A stretch of DNA of 64,000 nucleotides from RGZA01 sp041917755 (GTDB lineage Bacteria > Pseudomonadota > Alphaproteobacteria > UBA9219 > RGZA01). The stretch spans positions 181,621 through 245,620 of the forward strand of contig JAYRWY010000006.1 in the NCBI GenBank assembly GCA_041917755.1. Direction: 5' to 3'. The notes beneath the pieces are model-generated. The model was not told the DNA's origin, ran no database searches, and saw only the letters and a list, made by a program, of their open reading frames with translations. The position numbers and the translations under genes are program-made. Every line of letters begins with the position of its first letter. Position 1 is the stretch's first letter. Positions 50,593 to 59,684 of the stretch are shown here, one piece after another.

Positions 50593-52381
50593 CGGCCGTG
50601 GCCGTTTTTAGCCAAGCTTGCTCAGACGCTGATAAATGCGGCGCGTGGGTTTTATAAACCCTTGTATGATAATCATTCAGCCATGCTTTTTCTGGCGCAG
50701 TGAGCAATGCAGCATCCACCAAATTCAAATCCATCGGCGCGAGGGTGAGTGTTTCAAACTCAAACATTGCCTTGCCATCTAAATGCTTGTTGGATTCTTT
50801 CACGAAGACCAGATTTTCAATACGAATGCCATAGGCATTGGTAAGGTAATAACCGGGCTCATTCGATATCACCATACCGGGGCGCAGGGGCACGGTGGAA
50901 CGTGATGAAATGCTTTGTGGCCCTTCGTGTACACCCAAGAATGCGCCAACGCCGTGGCCAGTACCATGGTCATAATCAAGGCCCGCCGCCCATAAATGTT
51001 GGCGCGCCAAGATATCCAGCTGGCCGCCATGCGTGCCTTGCGGGAAGACCGCCATGGCAAGGCCAATATGACCCTTTAATACCAAGGTGTAATGCGTTTT
51101 CATGGCCGGGGTGGGTGCGCCGATGGCCAGCGTGCGCGTAACATCGGTTGTGCCGTCAAAATACTGCCCACCACTATCAATCAAATAGAGTTCATTGGCA
51201 TTTAGCGTGCGGTTGCTTTGCGCAGTTGCGCGGTAATGCACAATTGCGCCATGCGGGCCCGCACCAGAAATGGATGGGAAGCTGGGGTATAAAAAGCCCG
51301 GAGCAGTTTTGCGGAATTCCAGCAATTTGTCTTCTGCGGCGATTTCATTGACGCTGCCCGCGGGTTGCGCGGCAAGCCAACACAGGAATTTAGTAAGTGC
51401 CAAGCCATCGCGCACATGCGCAGCTTTGATGCCCAATAACTCACTATTGTTTTTGCACGCTTTGGGCAAATCACATACATCAACACCTGTATCAATCACC
51501 GCGCCGGCATCTTCCAACATATCGAGAACACGTGCGGGCGTGTGCATGATATCCACACGGATTTTGGCCTTTTTACTGCCTAATTGCTTTATCACCGCGC
51601 CAAATTCTTCGGGATGATACAGGGTTGCATCGGTTGAAAGCTTAGCTGTTGTATCGGGTTTAAGCTTGGACGGGCTCACAAACCAATCCACCGAAGCATC
51701 ACTGCGTAGTATCGCGTAGCTGAGTGGTAAGGGTGTATTTTCAACATCACCGCCGCGTACATTTAACAGCCACGCGATGGATGGCGGCGTGGTAATGACC
51801 GCCGCATCAAGGCCAAGCAGCACCAATTCCTTTGCCAGGCTCACACGTTTGGATGAACTGCTTTCACCAGCATATTTAATGTCGTGCACAAAAATTTCGG
51901 CATTCGGCGCGGCAGGTTTGTTTTGCCATACGCAATCGACCAAGTTCTTATCAACGCAAATGAGCTTGGCTTTGTTTTTGGTGAGCACGGTTTTAATGCG
52001 CTCCAACCCCGAGCGGGTATGTAGCCATGGATCATAGGCAATTCGCTCGCCTTCCTTCACATGCAGCGCCAGATATTCATTCATGGGGTTTTTGGTGTAG
52101 TGACGCAGCTCATAGACTTGTTCATTGACCTGCTGCGCAGCCTGAATGGTGTAACGACCATCAGTAAAAAATGCGGCTTTATCTTTTAGAATAACGGCAA
52201 AGCCGGATGAGCCCGTAAACCCCGTGAGCCATGTAAGGCGCTGCGCGACTTCGGGTACATATTCATTCATATATTCATCGGCAAGCGGCACCAAAAACCC
52301 ATCAAGCTTTTCATGCGCCAACACGTCGCGCAGTTGCGCGATGCGCTCAAGCTGTTGGGGTTTGGTGGCTGCAAATGTCAT
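50582..52381 (-). CDS. Xaa-Pro aminopeptidase (family M24B), long three-domain form
   Basis: The 599-residue metallopeptidase removes an N-terminal residue preceding proline. The catalytic pita-bread domain (about 310-540) shows the metal ligands in LIDSGGQYFDGTTDVTRT, GHGVGAFLGVHEGPQ, ISNEPGYY and GIRIENLV. Two creatinase-like domains precede it (LDGFLVPLADEYMNEYVPEV, FTDGRYTIQAAQQV). The length matches the larger three-domain aminopeptidase P rather than the 440-residue E. coli PepP. Confidence 0.95.
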   Translation of the reverse strand: MTFAATKPQQLERIAQLRDVLAHEKLDGFLVPLADEYMNEYVPEVAQRLTWLTGFTGSSGFAVILKDKAAFFTDGRYTIQAAQQVNEQVYELRHYTKNPMNEYLALHVKEGERIAYDPWLHTRSGLERIKTVLTKNKAKLICVDKNLVDCVWQNKPAAPNAEIFVHDIKYAGESSSSKRVSLAKELVLLGLDAAVITTPPSIAWLLNVRGGDVENTPLPLSYAILRSDASVDWFVSPSKLKPDTTAKLSTDATLYHPEEFGAVIKQLGSKKAKIRVDIMHTPARVLDMLEDAGAVIDTGVDVCDLPKACKNNSELLGIKAAHVRDGLALTKFLCWLAAQPAGSVNEIAAEDKLLEFRKTAPGFLYPSFPSISGAGPHGAIVHYRATAQSNRTLNANELYLIDSGGQYFDGTTDVTRTLAIGAPTPAMKTHYTLVLKGHIGLAMAVFPQGTHGGQLDILARQHLWAAGLDYDHGTGHGVGAFLGVHEGPQSISSRSTVPLRPGMVISNEPGYYLTNAYGIRIENLVFVKESNKHLDGKAMFEFETLTLAPMDLNLVDAALLTAPEKAWLNDYHTRVYKTHAPHLSASEQAWLKTATAAIP

Positions 52382-52384
52382 TAT

Positions 52385-53281
52385 CTATCCTTGTCTCTTT
52401 AATACTAAGATACACCAATTGCCAAAGCGTAAACGGCGTTGCACATGAATACGTTGCGCGGCATAGGCATTGGCTACGCGGCTGACATCCTTATGCAAAA
52501 AGCCAGCTAAAATCACGATGCCGCCGGGCTTTAAATGGCGGCGCATTTCGGGTGCAAGTTTAGCAAGTGGCCGTGCAAATATATTGCTCAGGATAACATC
52601 ATAGGGTTTGCTACGGGCAATGGCCGCATGCGCAAATCCCATCGCCTTGCGGTTTTTGACAAAACGCGCCACGCCATTTTTGCGGCAGTTTTCATCAGCC
52701 ACAATCACGGAATCTGCATCCATATCGGTTGCAACAACTTGTGTTTTATAAAGTTTAGCCATGGCCATCGCCAGCACGGCAGACCCCGCCCCTAAATCCA
52801 GCACACGCGCATGCGGCTTTATATGATGCAGAGTTTGCAAAGCCGTTAGACAACCAAAGGTGGTGGGATGCTCGCCCGTGCCAAAAGCGCAAGACGCTTC
52901 CAGCTCGATATTCGCGCGGTAGGACGGGAGCTTATCCCTGTCCTTCTTGCCGTGAATGACAATGCGACCAACGGAAATAGGTGCGAAGCTGTCTTGATTG
53001 GCTTGTAGCCAGCCTTGGGCAGGAATTTTTTGCAATTCATGACGATATGGTGCGTGATTATTCCCGCCCGCCAGAATACCCAGTTCCATCAGGCTGTTTT
53101 TAATATCGGGCTCGGCCAGATAAAGACTTTCGGCAATCCATAACGGGTTTTCGCTGCGGTCTTCGGCATCCGCTTTAAATGCGGTTTGCCCAACTTCGCC
53201 TTCAGGCAATAGCATCAAGGCATCTTCAATCACGCTTTGCGGCACATAAAGGGTAAGTGACCAGACAAATTTAACAGCCAT
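52385..53281 (-). CDS. prmA: Ribosomal protein L11 methyltransferase
   Basis: PrmA trimethylates lysines and the N-terminus of ribosomal protein L11. The 298-residue protein has the N-terminal L11-recognition part (to about residue 120) and a SAM-dependent domain with AFGTGEHPTTFGCLTALQTL, the motif I VLDLGAGSAVLAMAMAKL and the catalytic-loop VILSNIFARPLAKLAPEM. It overlaps the helicase stop by one base (TGATG), suggesting coupled expression. Confidence 0.95.
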   Translation of the reverse strand: MAVKFVWSLTLYVPQSVIEDALMLLPEGEVGQTAFKADAEDRSENPLWIAESLYLAEPDIKNSLMELGILAGGNNHAPYRHELQKIPAQGWLQANQDSFAPISVGRIVIHGKKDRDKLPSYRANIELEASCAFGTGEHPTTFGCLTALQTLHHIKPHARVLDLGAGSAVLAMAMAKLYKTQVVATDMDADSVIVADENCRKNGVARFVKNRKAMGFAHAAIARSKPYDVILSNIFARPLAKLAPEMRRHLKPGGIVILAGFLHKDVSRVANAYAAQRIHVQRRLRFGNWCILVLKRQG

Positions 53282-55602
53282 CAGAATTGCCCCGCCATTG
53301 CTTCGGGTACTACAAATTCTGCCATGATTTTTTTAACGCCGCCCATATCAAATTCAACTTCCAGCTTCATTCCGTCAACCATCAACACATTGCCATAGCC
53401 GAATTTTTGGTGGAATACGCGGTCGCCTTTGCGGAAGGTGTAGGCAGGTTCATCAATATCCACATCAATCACACGTTGCGCCCTGCCCTCAATCAAGTTT
53501 GGTTTGGGGCGTGATGGATAATTGGATTTGCCAAAAGACGGGCTTGAAAATTCTGGCACGTAGTCAGATCCGGTGGATGAGCCGCGTGAGTTTCTAAAAC
53601 CATTACCTGAGAAACTGCCCCTATTCATGGTGCCGAACATGCCTGCCTCGGCGCTGCTTTCGACATGTTCAGGTGGCAATTCGGCAATAAAACGAGATGG
53701 AATTGCATTCGTCCATGAGCCATAGACCATGCGGTTGGCAACGGTTGAGATAATGGCATGCTGGCGGGCACGGGTAAGGCCGACATAGGCCAGGCGGCGT
53801 TCTTCTTCCAAGCCTTTCATACCATTTTCTTCCAGAGAGCGGCGGGATGGGAAAATTTCTTCCTCCCAGCCGGGTAAAAACACCAAATCAAATTCCAGAC
53901 CTTTGGCGGCGTGCAGCGTCATAATTGTGACCTGGTCCTGTTCATTATTGCTGGCTTGATCCATCACCAAGCTGACATGCTCCATGAAGCTTTGAATGTT
54001 ATCAAACTCCGCCATGGCGTTGATGAGTTCTTTCAAGTTTTCAAGCCGGGTTGGTGCATCAGGCGTTTTTTCAGCCTGCCACATGGCAATGTAACCGGAT
54101 TCCTCTAACACGCGTTCGGTTAAATCGGTATGCGGGATGTTTTGTAGTTGTGCGACCCATAAATCGTAATTGCGAATGAAGGTTTGCAAGGTGGTACGCA
54201 TTTTCGGCTTAAACGCATCGCCGCCCAACAATTGGCGCACCGCTTCGAGCATACCGATTTTGTTTTCACGTGCATGCACGGTGATTTGTTGCATGGTAGC
54301 AGGGCCAAGACCACGTTTAGGCACATTGATAATACGCTCAAACGCCAAATCATCTTCAGGAACCAAGATGATGCGCAGATACGCAATTGCATCACGGATT
54401 TCCTGACGTTCATAGAAACGTGGGCCGCCAATGACACGGTATGGCACGCCAATTTTTAAAAAGCGTTCTTCAAATTCACGGGTTTGGAAACCGGCCCGCA
54501 CCAGCACCGCCATGTTATTAAGGCTCATGCCGCGGCGTTGGAAGGATTCCAGCTCATCACCTACAAAGCGTGCTTCGCTTTCGCCATCCCACAGGGATTG
54601 TACGCGAACCTTGTCGCCATTATTGGCAGTTGTCCAAAGGGTTTTGCCAAGCCGGTCACGGTTATGCGCAATGAGTGCAGATGCCGCGCCAAGAATGTGA
54701 CCCGTGGAGCGATAGTTTTCTTCCAGACGGATGATAGTCGCGCCGGGGAAGTCTTGTTCAAAACGTAAAATATTGCCGATTTCAGCGCCGCGCCAACCAT
54801 AGATGGATTGGTCTTCATCGCCCACGCAGCAAATATTACGTGCCTTGCCATCCGGTGTAAGCATAAGCAAACGAAGCCATAAATACTGCGCGACGTTGGT
54901 ATCTTGATACTCATCGACCAAGATGTAGCGGAAGCGATGCTGGTATTCCTGTAATAAATCCGGATGATTTTGCAGTAGCACCAGATTGTATAATAGCAAG
55001 TCGCCAAAATCGCAGGCATTCAGCGTGCGAAGGCGTTCTTGATAAATGTGATAAACCTTGAGGTACAACCCGCTTTGGGTAACTTCGTGCGCAGGAACTT
55101 TATCAGGGGTGTAGCCCCTATCCTTCCAACGCTCGATTACCGCCAACACAGCGCGGGCGGGGGTGCGTTTGGTATCCACATTTTCTGCTTCTAAAATCTG
55201 CTTAATCAGTCGCAGCTGGTCATCGGTATCAAGGATGGTAAAGCTGGGCTTTAGACCAACTCGTTCGGCGTGCTTGCGTAAAATGCGGGTGCAAAGCGAG
55301 TGAAATGTACCCAAAAACCAACCTTCGGTTGGGCGACCCACAAGCGCAGAGACCCGTTCTTGTAATTCACGGGCGGCTTTGTTGGTGAAGGTAACAGCCA
55401 TAATCTGGAACGGACTGGCGAGACCATTTAATAAAATCGTCGCAAGGCGCGTAGTGAGCACTCGGGTCTTACCCGTGCCTGCCCCCGCCAAAACAAGTAC
55501 GGGACCATTGACCGCTTCGACGGCTGCTCGCTGGGCATCGTTGAGTCCCGCGAGCATATCGTTGGGGGTGTCTGGTTGTGATGGAATAAGGGCGTGTTGC
55601 AT
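53281..55602 (-). CDS. uvrD: UvrD/PcrA-type DNA helicase II
   Basis: This superfamily 1A helicase acts in repair and replication. The 773-residue protein shows LNDAQRAAVEAVNGPVLVLA with the Walker A GAGTGKTRV, motif II LVDEYQDTN, motif III CCVGDEDQSIYGWRGAE, motif IV RLEENYRSTGHIL, motif V TIMTLHAAKGLEFD and motif VI VGLTRARQHA. A C-terminal disordered region leads to a Tudor-like end (RKGDRVFHQKFGYGNVLMVDG) as in UvrD/PcrA. ATG 55602 is preferred; TTG 55620 is in frame. Confidence 0.96.
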   Translation of the reverse strand: MQHALIPSQPDTPNDMLAGLNDAQRAAVEAVNGPVLVLAGAGTGKTRVLTTRLATILLNGLASPFQIMAVTFTNKAARELQERVSALVGRPTEGWFLGTFHSLCTRILRKHAERVGLKPSFTILDTDDQLRLIKQILEAENVDTKRTPARAVLAVIERWKDRGYTPDKVPAHEVTQSGLYLKVYHIYQERLRTLNACDFGDLLLYNLVLLQNHPDLLQEYQHRFRYILVDEYQDTNVAQYLWLRLLMLTPDGKARNICCVGDEDQSIYGWRGAEIGNILRFEQDFPGATIIRLEENYRSTGHILGAASALIAHNRDRLGKTLWTTANNGDKVRVQSLWDGESEARFVGDELESFQRRGMSLNNMAVLVRAGFQTREFEERFLKIGVPYRVIGGPRFYERQEIRDAIAYLRIILVPEDDLAFERIINVPKRGLGPATMQQITVHARENKIGMLEAVRQLLGGDAFKPKMRTTLQTFIRNYDLWVAQLQNIPHTDLTERVLEESGYIAMWQAEKTPDAPTRLENLKELINAMAEFDNIQSFMEHVSLVMDQASNNEQDQVTIMTLHAAKGLEFDLVFLPGWEEEIFPSRRSLEENGMKGLEEERRLAYVGLTRARQHAIISTVANRMVYGSWTNAIPSRFIAELPPEHVESSAEAGMFGTMNRGSFSGNGFRNSRGSSTGSDYVPEFSSPSFGKSNYPSRPKPNLIEGRAQRVIDVDIDEPAYTFRKGDRVFHQKFGYGNVLMVDGMKLEVEFDMGGVKKIMAEFVVPEAMAGQF

Positions 55603-55672
55603 TCCATAAAGATAGAGCAAACCACCGGAAGTTACAGGTTATTTTTGTGAAAAATGATAGGTATTTGCGCGT

Positions 55673-56797
55673 TTAATTGGCAGCAACGGTTGGGCCAGCG
55701 GGATCCGAATCAAGGTCATCGAAGCGGTTTGCTTCCTTGCCTTTGTTTTCGACCAACTTGGCCATGGTGGCAGCGTCCATATCCTGTACGACCACGCGGT
55801 TACGACCAGCAGCTTTGGCAAGGTATAACCCTGCATCCGCACGTTTGAGGAAATGCGAAAGCATTTCGCCCGAATGATATTGTGCAACGCCCACCGATAC
55901 CGTGACCTGACCGAGGCTGGTGTTATTGTCGCGGCGGATAATTTTCTTTTGGGAAATAGACGTACGCAAGGCATCGGCCACGCGTTGTGCATCCATCAAT
56001 TTGGTTTGCGGCAGCAAGATAACGAATTCTTCGCCGCCATAACGCGCAACGCAATCCTTACCTTTTAAGTTTTCAACCAGCGTGCGTGATACAAGTTTTA
56101 GCACCTGGTCACCTACCAAATGACCGTGGGTATCATTGAATTTCTTGAAGTGGTCGATATCCACCATCAGCAGACTAACCGGTGATTTTTGCTCTTCTGC
56201 GTCGATGACCATGCGTTTGAGTTCATTGGCAAGATGCTTGCGATTGCCAACGCCCGTCAAAGAGTCCGTCAGGGTTTCTTTTTGTACGCGCGTCAAATCT
56301 TCCTGCATCACTGACATCTGTTCGGATGATTTTTGCAGCTGGTCTTGAAGTTCCTGGTTGCGGGTTGCAATCTTTTTGGTTTCGGCAACCACTTTATCCA
56401 CTGCGCTATGCAGCTGTTCCACCGATAATGGCTTTTTCAAATTGGTGCTGAAGCCGCTCAACGTTTCGTTGAATTGTTCGGTGCCTTCATTGGCATTCGA
56501 CACCAATTCCATCACGCGGCTTAATTCATCCGATAATGATTTGACGGTGTTTTGCAGCACTTCTTTTTCTTTATCCGCGCCAAGATATTTGTCGTAAATT
56601 TCTTTTGCTTGTTGGGCAGAAAAACCACCGCCACGTACTGCGCCGTCTACGATTTCCTTGATTTGCGGCAAGCGGCCACTGACATAGGCATAGAGCAATT
56701 CAAAATTTTGCGGAGTTGGCGCAAGGCCAAGAAATTCCAGACGCAATAATGCGGCTTTGGAATATTCATTAGCTTTTTGAACGGAATCTTCAAACAT
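55673..56797 (-). CDS. GGDEF-domain diguanylate cyclase
   Basis: The 374-residue protein has a helical N-terminal region (about 1-165) with a coiled coil before the GGDEF domain (about 172-335). The active-site loop is GGEEF (254-258) and the metal ligands lie in LMVDIDHFKKFND (D213), so it should make c-di-GMP. The product-inhibition I-site RxxD is replaced by KGKD (245-248), so feedback inhibition may be weak or absent. No membrane segment is seen; sensing is presumably through the N-terminal helices. The C-terminal 40 residues are unstructured. Confidence 0.93.
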   Translation of the reverse strand: MFEDSVQKANEYSKAALLRLEFLGLAPTPQNFELLYAYVSGRLPQIKEIVDGAVRGGGFSAQQAKEIYDKYLGADKEKEVLQNTVKSLSDELSRVMELVSNANEGTEQFNETLSGFSTNLKKPLSVEQLHSAVDKVVAETKKIATRNQELQDQLQKSSEQMSVMQEDLTRVQKETLTDSLTGVGNRKHLANELKRMVIDAEEQKSPVSLLMVDIDHFKKFNDTHGHLVGDQVLKLVSRTLVENLKGKDCVARYGGEEFVILLPQTKLMDAQRVADALRTSISQKKIIRRDNNTSLGQVTVSVGVAQYHSGEMLSHFLKRADAGLYLAKAAGRNRVVVQDMDAATMAKLVENKGKEANRFDDLDSDPAGPTVAAN

Positions 56798-56949
56798 GAC
56801 GGGCTTTTGGAATGAATCTGTAAGATGTTAAATTTACAGTCAAAACCCTTAAAAAACATAAAATGTGGCAAAGGGATTTATTAGTCTTTCACAACAGATT
56901 TTTACGATTTGGCATGCATTCGTTTTGTAAGGCGAATGTAAATTTTTAT

Positions 56950-57576
56950 TTAAAATACCTTATCCCATGCTGTTTTAAGGGCTTTATCGAGGCTTTCGAA
57001 ATCTGCATCAATACCTAGCGCGTGCAGCGAGGTGACGCCATAGGCCAAAAGCCCACAAGGAACAATTCCGTTAAAATGCGAGAGATCGGGATTTAAATTT
57101 ATCGACACGCCGTGATAAGTCACCCATTTGCGGATGCGTACGCCAATCGCTGCAATTTTTTCTTCACGCAACAGACCATCCACATCGCGTTCCACCCACA
57201 GACCAATTCGTCCTTCGCGGCGTCCTGCCTCAACACCAAATTCACGCAAAGCAGTAATCACCCATTCTTCCAGATTGTGCACATAGGCGCGGACATCACG
57301 ACCACGTTCACGCAAATCTATCATTGCATAGGCAACGCGTTGACCTGGACCGTGATAGGTAAACTTCCCGCCACGTCCGGTTTTATAAACCGGAAAACGC
57401 TGCGGGGTTAACAACTCCGCCTCATTCGCGCTGGTGCCGCTGGTGTAGAGGGGTGGATGTTCCAGCAGCCATATTTTTTCGTCCGCATTGCCTGCAATCA
57501 TGGCGTCGACATGCGCCTCCATCGCTTCCAATGCGGCGGGGTAAGTGACCGGTTTATCTGCTGTTTGCCATTGCAT
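56950..57576 (-). CDS. lipB: Octanoyl-ACP:protein octanoyltransferase
   Basis: LipB transfers the octanoyl group from ACP to the lipoyl domains of 2-oxoacid dehydrogenases and the glycine cleavage H protein. The 208-residue protein shows WLLEHPPLYTSG, the catalytic RGGKFTYHGPGQRVAYAMID, IGVRIRKWVTYHGVSINL with the conserved Lys, and FNGIVPCGL with the catalytic cysteine. lipA is not adjacent. It is divergent to the tRNA-Leu gene. Confidence 0.96.
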   Translation of the reverse strand: MQWQTADKPVTYPAALEAMEAHVDAMIAGNADEKIWLLEHPPLYTSGTSANEAELLTPQRFPVYKTGRGGKFTYHGPGQRVAYAMIDLRERGRDVRAYVHNLEEWVITALREFGVEAGRREGRIGLWVERDVDGLLREEKIAAIGVRIRKWVTYHGVSINLNPDLSHFNGIVPCGLLAYGVTSLHALGIDADFESLDKALKTAWDKVF

Positions 57577-57669
57577 AGTTGTTAAATATACGCTTTTTAT
57601 TCAGATGTCAGTTAGCACTTGCTTTTTATCATAATTCTGCGTTTTATACCCGCCTTCTACCTTTATAGT

Positions 57670-57754
57670 GCGGTCGTGGCGGAATTGGTAGACGCGCAGC
57701 GTTGAGGTCGCTGTAGGGCAACCTGTGAAAGTTCGAGTCTTTTCGACCGCACCA
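57670..57754 (+). tRNA. tRNA-Leu (anticodon GAG)
   Basis: The gene folds as a class II tRNA. The acceptor GCGGTCG (57670-57676) pairs with CGACCGC (57744-57750). The anticodon stem CAGCG/CGCTG holds the loop TTGAGGT with anticodon GAG (57704-57706), reading CUC/CUU leucine codons. It has a long variable arm and the T-loop GTTCGAGTC. The CCA end is encoded (57752-57754). Confidence 0.96.
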
Positions 57755-57784
57755 TTTTAATCCGACAATATATCTGAATTTGTA

Positions 57785-59569
57785 TTAGGCAGCCTGTGAT
57801 GGCGTGCCTTCTTGGGCTGGCACGGATGGCACTTCAGCTGTTTGTTCGGCTGTAAGAGCCGCTGCTTCCTGTGCAGCAACCTGCGATGAGGCGTCAGCAA
57901 CTGCAGCAACAGGGTCTACTGCCTCGCGTTTACGGCCAAGCATGCCAACCATGGATGTGGCCATGCGTTCGAAGCGTTCCTTGATGATGCGCGCTTCTTC
58001 ATCCACCGAGTTACGGGCTTGTTGGGCAACTTGTTGTTCTTGGCTTTCGGATTCAATGAAATCGGTGACGGGTACATCGTCTGCTGCCTGAGCGGTAAAT
58101 GGCTTGCCGGTTTGTTCGACATAAGCCAAGCCATCAAGGATGCTGTCGATGTGATCGGCAAGGTTTGAAAGGGTTTCAGCAACCGCAGCGCCAGATGGCA
58201 AACGTTGCATAGCGGTTTGTTGGTAATACACAGCATAATCTGCACATTGGCCGTAAATGGATGCAACACGGCGAGCCAAATCAGAACCCAAGAGACCGAT
58301 TGAGCTGACATGTGCTTGATATACCAGCGCACGAATACGTGGCCAAAGCTGTGACGGACGAAGCTGCGTATCGTCTTCGCCCATATGGCGGCGACGGGTT
58401 AATTCGCGGGCACGAGTACGGCAGATATGGCGCGCGGAAGTAAGTTCACCATTGAGCGCCGCAGCCAGAACCTTGCGCTTTTGAATTTCCTGTAAACGGT
58501 CACGAATAACCATGGCGCCGCCAAATGCAAATGCGCCAAACACCCAAAGCAGACCGCCTACGATAGCTTGATAACGTTCAAAGAAACCTTCATTTGATGC
58601 CTCGACTGTTTTTTCAGTTGCCTTAGGAGCAATGACGGGGGGCTCAGTTTTTGTGGCTTCGGTTTTGACAGGCTCAGATTTAGCAACCACAGGAGCAGGT
58701 GAAGATACTGTTACAGTGGATTGGGCGGTTGGCTGAACAATGGATAGAGCCGTGCCAGCCAAAACCAAATCATGCTTTGTGGTATCAGATTTAGTGGGTT
58801 CTGCTTTGGGCGTTTCTGCAGCTGATGCCTCAGTTTTAGGCACTTCGGCTTTGCCTGTTTCTTTGGCAGTTGCACCAGCGGGGGCAACCAATGGAACTGT
58901 CACGGTATTGGCCGGATTGCTGAGAGGAACCGAATTGACCATCGGCATGGGCGCGAACAAGCCTTTATTCTGGGCTTGCGCCTGTTGTTCTACTTTCTCA
59001 TAAACTTCGGCGAGTGAATTGTTTTTCAACGCTTTTCTATCGACCATCGCCCAACCTTGGCGCAGCATTTCATATGATAAGTCTGGCGTATCGACGGTGC
59101 CACAGAACGCAATAGGGCGACCATCACGGTCCTTATCGGTGACCTTACATAACACAGCGCCCTTGATGATCGAGTCCAGCTTGGCTTTAGCCTGCGGCCC
59201 GTAATTGGAGCTGATGCTGGGGGTGACGATACCAAACAGGCGGATTTCCTTAGAACCGATGACCAGACGTTCGCCATCCAATGCCTTGGCGGTGCCTTCA
59301 AATTCCTTGGCGTCCTTGAGGTCCTTAGCGTCTTTGAACACCACTTCCTTAACCGGAGCTTCCTTGCCCATTGCCTTGATGGATGGCGGTTTGGCGGTTG
59401 CCGGCTTTGGTGGCGGGGTATATTTCTCGGTTGGTTCGTAAAGCGTCAACTGCTGAACAGGTACACGCGGTGCTTTGTGGGGCGCAGGCATGATATCACT
59501 TTTTGCAGCCATCGCATGATGTGCAGCAAGCGATAGCAAGAAAGCAAAGGTAACTGCCAAAACGCGCAT
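57785..59569 (-). CDS. SNase-like domain / transmembrane fusion protein
   Basis: The 594-residue protein has a signal peptide (to about residue 21) and a periplasmic Pro-rich region. A staphylococcal-nuclease-like OB domain follows (about 92-205: GTAKALDGERLVIGSKEIRL, VTDKDRDGRPIAF, LSYEMLRQGWAMV). Of the nuclease catalytic residues, both arginines remain (R110, R151) but the glutamate is Ser118 and the Ca-binding aspartate is Val115, so it is probably not an active nuclease. A Thr/Lys/Pro-rich linker, one membrane segment (about 334-354) and a cytoplasmic helical domain of about 240 residues follow. ATG 59569 is chosen for the signal peptide; the longer frame would overlap the acyl-CoA ligase gene. 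Confidence 0.85.
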   Translation of the reverse strand: MRVLAVTFAFLLSLAAHHAMAAKSDIMPAPHKAPRVPVQQLTLYEPTEKYTPPPKPATAKPPSIKAMGKEAPVKEVVFKDAKDLKDAKEFEGTAKALDGERLVIGSKEIRLFGIVTPSISSNYGPQAKAKLDSIIKGAVLCKVTDKDRDGRPIAFCGTVDTPDLSYEMLRQGWAMVDRKALKNNSLAEVYEKVEQQAQAQNKGLFAPMPMVNSVPLSNPANTVTVPLVAPAGATAKETGKAEVPKTEASAAETPKAEPTKSDTTKHDLVLAGTALSIVQPTAQSTVTVSSPAPVVAKSEPVKTEATKTEPPVIAPKATEKTVEASNEGFFERYQAIVGGLLWVFGAFAFGGAMVIRDRLQEIQKRKVLAAALNGELTSARHICRTRARELTRRRHMGEDDTQLRPSQLWPRIRALVYQAHVSSIGLLGSDLARRVASIYGQCADYAVYYQQTAMQRLPSGAAVAETLSNLADHIDSILDGLAYVEQTGKPFTAQAADDVPVTDFIESESQEQQVAQQARNSVDEEARIIKERFERMATSMVGMLGRKREAVDPVAAVADASSQVAAQEAAALTAEQTAEVPSVPAQEGTPSQAA

Positions 59570-59684
59570 GAAAAAACGACCCGGGTAAAACTTAAAGAGG
59601 CACCCTGCCCCCGACTTCATCCCCCGCACTATAGCAAACCGGGAATAGAAATTAAAAGGGTCTTGAAGATGCCAATTCTGATAT

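Noticed and set aside
50585..50615. Terminator-like CGGCC-GT-GGCCG followed by Ts after ligA
   Set aside because: The loop would be only two bases, and the sequence is coding for the convergent aminopeptidase; not reliable as a terminator.
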